DNA from: CAZKTO01 sp964555685
GTDB lineage: Bacteria > Chloroflexota > Dehalococcoidia > SHYB01
DNA length: 28,985 bases
Direction of reading: 5' to 3'
Assembly (NCBI GenBank): GCA_964555685.1
Contig: CAZKTO010000033.1
Location: 1 to 28,985 of the forward strand
Shown: piece after piece, positions 24,501 through 28,985 of the stretch
Layout: the number at the start of each line of letters is the position of its first letter
Numbering within the stretch: the stretch's first letter is position 1
Translations under genes and position numbers: made by a program
The notes under the pieces: model-generated
What the model was told of the DNA's origin: nothing
The model's input: only the letters and a program-made list of their open reading frames with translations
The model's database searches: none

Positions 24501-27153
24501 CGTGGACTCCACCGCCACGCTCGCCGAAGACCTAGACGCCGCCGAGACCGGCGTGGACGTCTCCAATGGCGCCGTGTTCTCAGTCGACCAGACGATCGTC
24601 ATCGATGAAGAGCACATGAAGATCTCCGCCATCGCGGTCAACGTCCTCACCGTGGTCCGGGCCAAGGACGGCACCACCGCGGCCAGCCACACCAGCGGCG
24701 AGGCGATTTCCATCGTTGACAACACGTGGAAGTCCGGGGACGAGTACACGGTCGAGGGCAACCTCTTCGGCTTCCTGGCCTTCATCCTGGACAGCCTCGA
24801 TGAGCTGGTCGCAGCCCTGGACGCCCTTGGCGTCGATGTCCATGCGGAGATCCCCCTCATCGGCATCAGCACCAAGGGGCTGGTGGAGAAGATCCAGAAC
24901 ATCAAGGTCATGGTCGACGAACTGCGGGGCGTCCCCGCCGGCACCATCAAGTGCGGTCCGACGGACGCCGATCCTCCATCGGGCAACATCAACACCGTTG
25001 CCGACGGTGGCAACATCTACTGCCAGTTGACCACCTTCCAGGCGGCGAAGTCCGTCCTCTGGAAGATCATCACCGAGGCACCGGCGACCGGGACGACCGT
25101 ACCGGCGGACGCAGCCGACATCGCCGGTGTCAAGGGGACCCATAACGGGCCCGCGGGCCAGACCACCGTCCTCACCGATAACGACATCGATTTCAGCGAA
25201 ATTCAGGTCGACGGCACCAACAAGCTGGTTGGCCTCACCCTCACCAACACGGGCGACAACCCTGACTCGACCTGCACCGTGGCTTCAGTCGGCGTCCACA
25301 CCCTGACTTGCGTGGCCCCGCTGACCGGTGGGGGAATGTTTGACCCCGGCGACGAGTACAAGGTCGGCAACGGCCTCGCCACCGCCGGCACCACCCCCTC
25401 CGCCAACGCCGCCTTCACCGTGAACGACGGCTCGGGGACCGACAACTTCACGACGCCCAGCGAGTACCAGATCACCGTCGTTTGGCACGACAGCGCCGGC
25501 AAGCACACCGCCGACTTCCCGGTCGTCACGCCTCCCTCCTCCATCCAGAAGTTGGAGGAGCTCATCGAGATGAAGCTGGGCATCCCCGACGAGGCCCTCG
25601 AGTTCGAACTCATCGACCTCGGCATCCCCGGCGGGACGCATACTGCGGTGGCCAGCAGCACGACCGTGCTCACGGATGACGCTGCCGACTTCCTCGACGA
25701 CGGCGTGCTGGATGTCCACATCGTCCGGAACACCACCAAGGGCGAGAGCTGCGACATCGACTCGCACACCGCCACCACGATCACCTGCACCGGCGCCCTG
25801 TCCGGTGGGGCTTCCTGGGAACAGGGCGACACCTACGACATCGTCAACGCCACCGGCACCGACGCTGACGCCGACTCCAACGATGAAAACCTCGAGGATG
25901 ATGGCGCTGACTTCGTCACCAAGGGCATCCTTGTCGGCTACACCCTCGTCAACACCACCGACAACAAGAGCTGCACCATCATCTCTCGAGACGCTGACAC
26001 CCTGACATGCGCCCCAGGGTCCAACATGGACTTTGACGTCGGAGACGACTACGACGTGGACGGCAACAACACCAAGGACTTCGTCATCCGGATCGGCTAC
26101 GGCGTCTGCACCGACGAGGACAACAACCAGGCCACGAACGAGAACATCGTCATCGACCAGTGCGATACGAACGACGTGCTCGTCAAGAAGCCGCCGGTGG
26201 ACCTCTCCTTCGACTTTGCCATTGGAGGCGGCGACTTGGTCGGCCTCCAGAGCGATTCGGCCCTCTCGATCGAGTACGCCGCGCGGTTCAGCATCGACAT
26301 CGGCATTCCGCTGGCCCTCGCCCTGCCCAAGATCGTCATCCTGGACACCACGGGCATCGAGCTCCAGGCCGGCGCCGGGTCCGCCAACCTCAACCTGAGC
26401 GCCAGCATCGGCCCCATCACGATCCAGTTGGGCACCGCCGTAACCCGGATCCTCGACGAGCCCCTGCTGGACGACACGCAGAAGCACACGGGCGCGGCTG
26501 ATGCTGCCGTATTGACGGACGCGGACGCCGACTTCGTCACCGCCGAGGTGCCCGTCGGCGCCACCCTCAAGAACACCAGCGACGGCTCCGGCTCCGAGTG
26601 CACCATCGGCGCCGTCGCGGCCACCACCCTGACCTGCGGCCTCGAGGGCGGCGCCGAAGACGACTGGGATGCCGGCGACGCCTACGAGATCGGCGCCCAG
26701 GGCACTCACGACGGCGACAATCTCGCCACTCTCACCGACGCCGATGGCGACTTCGTGAACAAGGGAGTCGCCACAGGCATGCTCCTCAAGAACGTCACGA
26801 AGGACGAGAGTTGCACCATCACTGCCGTCGCGGCCACCACCCTGACCTGCGTTCTCTCTGGCGGGGCCGATTGGGACAACGGCAACGCCTACCAGGCTGG
26901 CGCCATCGGCACTCATACCGGCTCCGCCGATGCCGCCGTCCTCACGGACGCCGCTATCAACTTCACGACGAAAGGGATCGAAAAAGGTGACCTCCTCCGC
27001 AACACCACAGACGGATCTTCGTGCAAGGTCGGGGCGTTCACTGCTACGACTGTCACGTGCGGTCTCGACGGCGGTACCGAGAACGATTGGGACCTCAACG
27101 ACGTCTACATCGTCGAGGCCGAGGGCCTCGGCATCGCCAAGCTCGGCGCCTGA
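21532..27153 (+). CDS. Giant exported modular repeat protein, N-terminal 1,873 aa (gene continues after a frameshift)
   Basis: ATG 21532 is preceded by AAAGGAG. A signal peptide (residues about 1-32, cleavage after AFA) leads to an Ala/Asp/Thr-rich, acidic, beta-rich protein. A canonical EF-hand loop DPDGDGKITLDE lies at residues 252-263. A module of about 70-75 aa recurs from about residues 605, 930, 1201, 1367, 1442, 1650, 1724 and 1793. Its pattern is THxG, LTDxxxxF, G, LxNxT, C, then a second Cys after a TTLT-like strand, and (D/N)xWDxGDxY. Most copies have two Cys, which may form a disulfide outside the cell. Two other segments (LTVPDGTAFLTNQHIRID with TVTRAQNGTTVAAHTNGT, and a second copy near 1010-1060) resemble repeats common in phage tail and surface proteins. 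The frame ends at TGA 27151, but homologous sequence continues in another frame. Likely a secreted adhesin or cell-surface structural protein; ligand unknown. Confidence 0.7.
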   Translation: MRWQYRWIVNLLLAVVLAATNVLQLLPPSAFAHPDEATDVANIKSRLGQFFDFMDTLGGFDELGQDLPLTLTDPSSGAALNLSEIFSGAGTDIKDTVTGLVAADLAALGTALDGADFAFGGVSVAFNSVTIGSHGDVIDIDFTLTLTRENVNIPVSFNGSAFAGATDDFISLNGSGFTLDFVLTVPLSFKFDATQADPLLALYLDTAPIITLAIDNDGPQAIVQFSALLGFLDVTVDASATLNIAFSAIFQDPDGDGKITLDELFSTALADIFSSFAFGNATGNDVDVTFKFNSAVITGGPDDATLSIVDDNLADGFGTVITPVLGELANFANITPNQVLGGLALLLGSLTGAQGTSAPSLPFIQGTLNDIGDAAGKVFDVAKPILNFLQSQTAANIVCGTQPTNPPGGPSSNLPAGSTLYCQALAPEGPVSGTVVWSIIGGTAGANTSGVAANGTLGTTPTVRATFTSVSGTPDISVTWTGGACGAPPSFTCGHANTVDPALSVDELVDLLNDFVGLPDGVAYDSAHDALTYHITKTILNADTPARTGSIDFGDQLRNWTNLSGLNASGGASATVNVGDISLDVTFGVILVPNANTIGAALDETQTHNGGGDSADLVDTDANFNATPGLLGDTIRNVTKDKTCTVTEVVSATTLKCAISGGDWDNGNVYERVRSVGDRFFMKVRTGATEHEFSISDATITATLILVGRIGFVEVELSGNDDANPIGTAFEVAKFDNTKPLFAVNITPTVGGITLQGIGTPISNAILLTDLLAEVTERVDADCNLKMSGGLKATAMLSGGAELGSGKVAIDWTDIFGPEVAGEPNSDCVPDVGSVGTVNDDGGSLDGVVETTLTVPDGTAFLTNQHIRIDDEVLYVTGIAGNDLTVTRAQNGTTVAAHTNGTHIFRFSIMADADLASQLQNFDPFPTVTGTHNGANGAVSLTDTTKNFPQDFPNILNLKLVNKTTSASCTILTFTGTDTVDCSLSGSTRFVDSTATLAEDLDAAETGVDVSNGAVFSVDQTIVIDEEHMKISAIAVNVLTVVRAKDGTTAASHTSGEAISIVDNTWKSGDEYTVEGNLFGFLAFILDSLDELVAALDALGVDVHAEIPLIGISTKGLVEKIQNIKVMVDELRGVPAGTIKCGPTDADPPSGNINTVADGGNIYCQLTTFQAAKSVLWKIITEAPATGTTVPADAADIAGVKGTHNGPAGQTTVLTDNDIDFSEIQVDGTNKLVGLTLTNTGDNPDSTCTVASVGVHTLTCVAPLTGGGMFDPGDEYKVGNGLATAGTTPSANAAFTVNDGSGTDNFTTPSEYQITVVWHDSAGKHTADFPVVTPPSSIQKLEELIEMKLGIPDEALEFELIDLGIPGGTHTAVASSTTVLTDDAADFLDDGVLDVHIVRNTTKGESCDIDSHTATTITCTGALSGGASWEQGDTYDIVNATGTDADADSNDENLEDDGADFVTKGILVGYTLVNTTDNKSCTIISRDADTLTCAPGSNMDFDVGDDYDVDGNNTKDFVIRIGYGVCTDEDNNQATNENIVIDQCDTNDVLVKKPPVDLSFDFAIGGGDLVGLQSDSALSIEYAARFSIDIGIPLALALPKIVILDTTGIELQAGAGSANLNLSASIGPITIQLGTAVTRILDEPLLDDTQKHTGAADAAVLTDADADFVTAEVPVGATLKNTSDGSGSECTIGAVAATTLTCGLEGGAEDDWDAGDAYEIGAQGTHDGDNLATLTDADGDFVNKGVATGMLLKNVTKDESCTITAVAATTLTCVLSGGADWDNGNAYQAGAIGTHTGSADAAVLTDAAINFTTKGIEKGDLLRNTTDGSSCKVGAFTATTVTCGLDGGTENDWDLNDVYIVEAEGLGIAKLGA
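22285..22320 (+). other. EF-hand calcium-binding loop within the giant protein
   Basis: The 12 residues DPDGDGKITLDE have Asp at positions 1, 3 and 5, Gly at 6, Ile at 8 and Glu at 12, matching the canonical EF-hand or dockerin-type loop. It suggests calcium binding by the exported domain. Confidence 0.65.
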
Positions 27154-27155
27154 GG

Positions 27156-28985
27156 CGCAAGGGGCTGGACGACGCCGATAACAACCAGTCCTTCCCCTTC
27201 CTCAAGTTCGTCGCCGGCCTGGCCCCGCCCGACGTCAACTTCGGTGGCACCACCGAGCACTGCGCCAACATCGACGAGGACGCCGACGGCAACTGGGCGA
27301 ACAAGGTCAACGTTGAAGGGCACGCCTGCGCCGCCCTCAGCGTCGCCTTCAACCCCTACCTGGGCGACCTGGGCTTCTTTGCCCCCGACTTCGCCAATCC
27401 GGCCGGCTGGCAAACGACCGACCTCCAGGCCCTCCTCGACAAGATCACGGGCGAGCTGCTGGACTGGACCCTGCTCCTCAAGATGCTTCCTCCGCTGCTG
27501 GAGGACCTGGCGGACTCCCTGGACGGCGCCGCGCAGGGCGTCAGCATCCCCTTCATCGGCGGTGCTTTGGACGCCGGCGCGGACGTCGTCAACGCCCTGA
27601 ACGACAACGTCGTCACCCCCCTGGCCGGCCTGGCCCTGGACATCGACGCGTTCATCACCGCCGCATTGAGTTGCGACTCGGACGCGGACGTTGACCCCTT
27701 CGACATCGGGTGCAAGATCCAGGAACTGGTCCACAACCTCCTGACCACGGTCAGCCCCGTCAACTTGCTCCTGGACGGCCCCGACTCCGACACGACGGCC
27801 GGAGAACTGGACGACGTCCAGGTCACTGTCCTTTGCGACAACGCGGGCGATGTCTGCGCCGACGGCGACCTCCTGACCAAGATCAAGGACATCCGCGTCA
27901 CCCTGCTCCTCGGCCAAGGCATTGCCGGGCCGGGCGCCGAACTGCCCTTCGACCTCGGCTTGCAGGGCCTGCCCCTGCGCCTCCGGGGCAGCATCCAGCC
28001 CGAGGTCGGCTGGAGCGTCCTCGTTGACTTCGGCCTGAGCCGCAGCGATGGGCCATACCTGGTCACCGCCGGGCCTGGCAGCACCTCCGACCAGAACGAC
28101 GTCACTGACGCCGACGCGGACGCCAACGCAGACACGGATATCTTGGAGGTCACCGGGGCCGACTTCCCCAGCGACGGCTTCGGTATCGGCGACTTCCTCA
28201 AGAACGACACAACCGGGGCCGAATGCGTCGTCGCCGACGTCCCTGCCATAAACCAACTCCAGTGCAAGCTGGAGGGCGGCTCGGCCCAAACCTGGACGAT
28301 AAACGATGAGTTCACCCTCACCGGCCGCCACGGGCGCGGTGCTAGCCACCCCGACTTCGATCCGAACGACGACGCCGAGCTCAAGGTCTCCGCCGGCGTC
28401 GGCCTCGGCGATCTCTCCGGCGCCTGCACCGACACCGAACTCACGGGCGTTGCCCTCCTCGACGGCTTCTCCAACAACGCTGACGGGCGCTGCATCGAGG
28501 GCATCCTCGGCTTCCTCTCCGTCGTCGTCCGCGATGGGGACACCCCAGGCGGCGTCAGCACCGACGACGACCGGTCCATCCTCCAGATTGCCGTCACCCT
28601 GGACATCAGCAGCGACGACGACACGGCCACCGACGGCCGCCTGGCGTTCGACAACCTCTTCTCGGTCGGCCTCGACCTCGCCTTCAACGCGGAGGCCAAT
28701 GTGGACTTCCGCGTCCGGGTTGGCATCGCCACCGACGGCGACACGAACCCCAACTTCCCCAGCGTCCTTGGCCTCTTCCACCTCAGCTTCGACTTCGACA
28801 CATCCAATGCGGCCAAGGACACCCTGGACGAGGCCTGGGGCGGCATCGACTTCAACAACCTCTACCTGGACGTCGGCACCTTCTTGGGCAACCTCCTCGG
28901 GCCTACCGTCAACGACGTCCTCAACTTCCTCAAGCCCATCAGGCCCTTCGCCGACTTCATGCTCGCGGAGATCCCGGTCATCTCC
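27156..28985 (+). pseudogene. Continuation of the giant exported protein in the -1 frame, running off the window
   Basis: From about 27156 a frame without any stop runs to the last base (610 codons). It has the same composition and module types as the preceding 1,873 codons: KGLDDADNNQSFPFLKFVAG, LLDKITGELLDWTLLLKMLP, and a further Cys-paired module at about 28090-28330 (GIGDFLKNDTTGAECVVAD, then CKLEGG and WTINDEFTLTG). There is no start codon with a ribosome binding site at its beginning, so it is the downstream part of the same gene after loss of one base near 27150 (or a sequence error). The 3' end lies outside the window. Confidence 0.75.

Overview
The window is 28,985 bp of GC-rich bacterial DNA. 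It looks like a free-living, probably uncultured bacterium. The giant secreted proteins, the Thr-Pro-rich anchored surface protein, the many NarL/LuxR-type response regulators and the abundant small palindromic repeats would fit a Chloroflexota (Dehalococcoidia-like) genome. That placement is inference; no rRNA or tRNA gene is present to test it.

Left part (1-6850): a complete mfd gene on the minus strand, a two-domain VOC (glyoxalase-fold) protein on the minus strand and a DCC-family (DUF393) thiol-disulfide protein on the plus strand. The gaps hold a nested-palindrome MITE-like repeat (three copies, one complete) and several long hairpins. A decayed transposase 3' end lies at 6480-6840.

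Central part (7056-13079): the main discovery candidate. In a tight plus-strand run lie a 46-codon peptide gene ending Gly-Trp-Phe with a good ribosome binding site, a polyprenyl-synthetase-fold protein starting 2 nt later, a membrane histidine kinase with an N-terminal extracytoplasmic PDZ-like loop, multiple TM helices and HisKA_3/HATPase_c domains, and a NarL-type response regulator. These are the four parts of a ComQXPA quorum-sensing system (ComX pheromone prepeptide, ComQ isoprenyl transferase, ComP kinase, ComA regulator), known to me mainly from Bacillus and related Firmicutes. Here the order is X-Q-P-A. Downstream on the same strand are a second NarL-type regulator, a frameshifted small helical gene, a 55-codon orphan ORF and a receiver-only response regulator.

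Next (13237-16020): an IS5-type insertion sequence with recognisable inverted ends and a frameshifted transposase. It is followed on the minus strand by two decayed response regulators that are paralogues, in the same order, of the two intact regulators of the quorum-sensing locus. One has an in-frame amber codon between its domains; the other has lost its N-terminal acidic pocket. This looks like an old inverted duplication of the regulatory module.

Right part (16387-28985): secreted and surface proteins, all on the plus strand. They are a 210-aa exported protein, a truncated 99-aa relative, a 734-aa surface protein with three ~94-aa repeats, a Thr-Pro stalk and a C-terminal TM anchor, and a giant exported protein (at least about 2,480 codons, running off the window) built from repeated Cys-paired modules. 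The giant gene is interrupted by one frameshift at about 27,150. Between them lie an excisionase-type HTH gene with a terminator and an IS3-family remnant. The neighbourhood suggests, but does not prove, that the peptide-sensing module controls surface or exported proteins.
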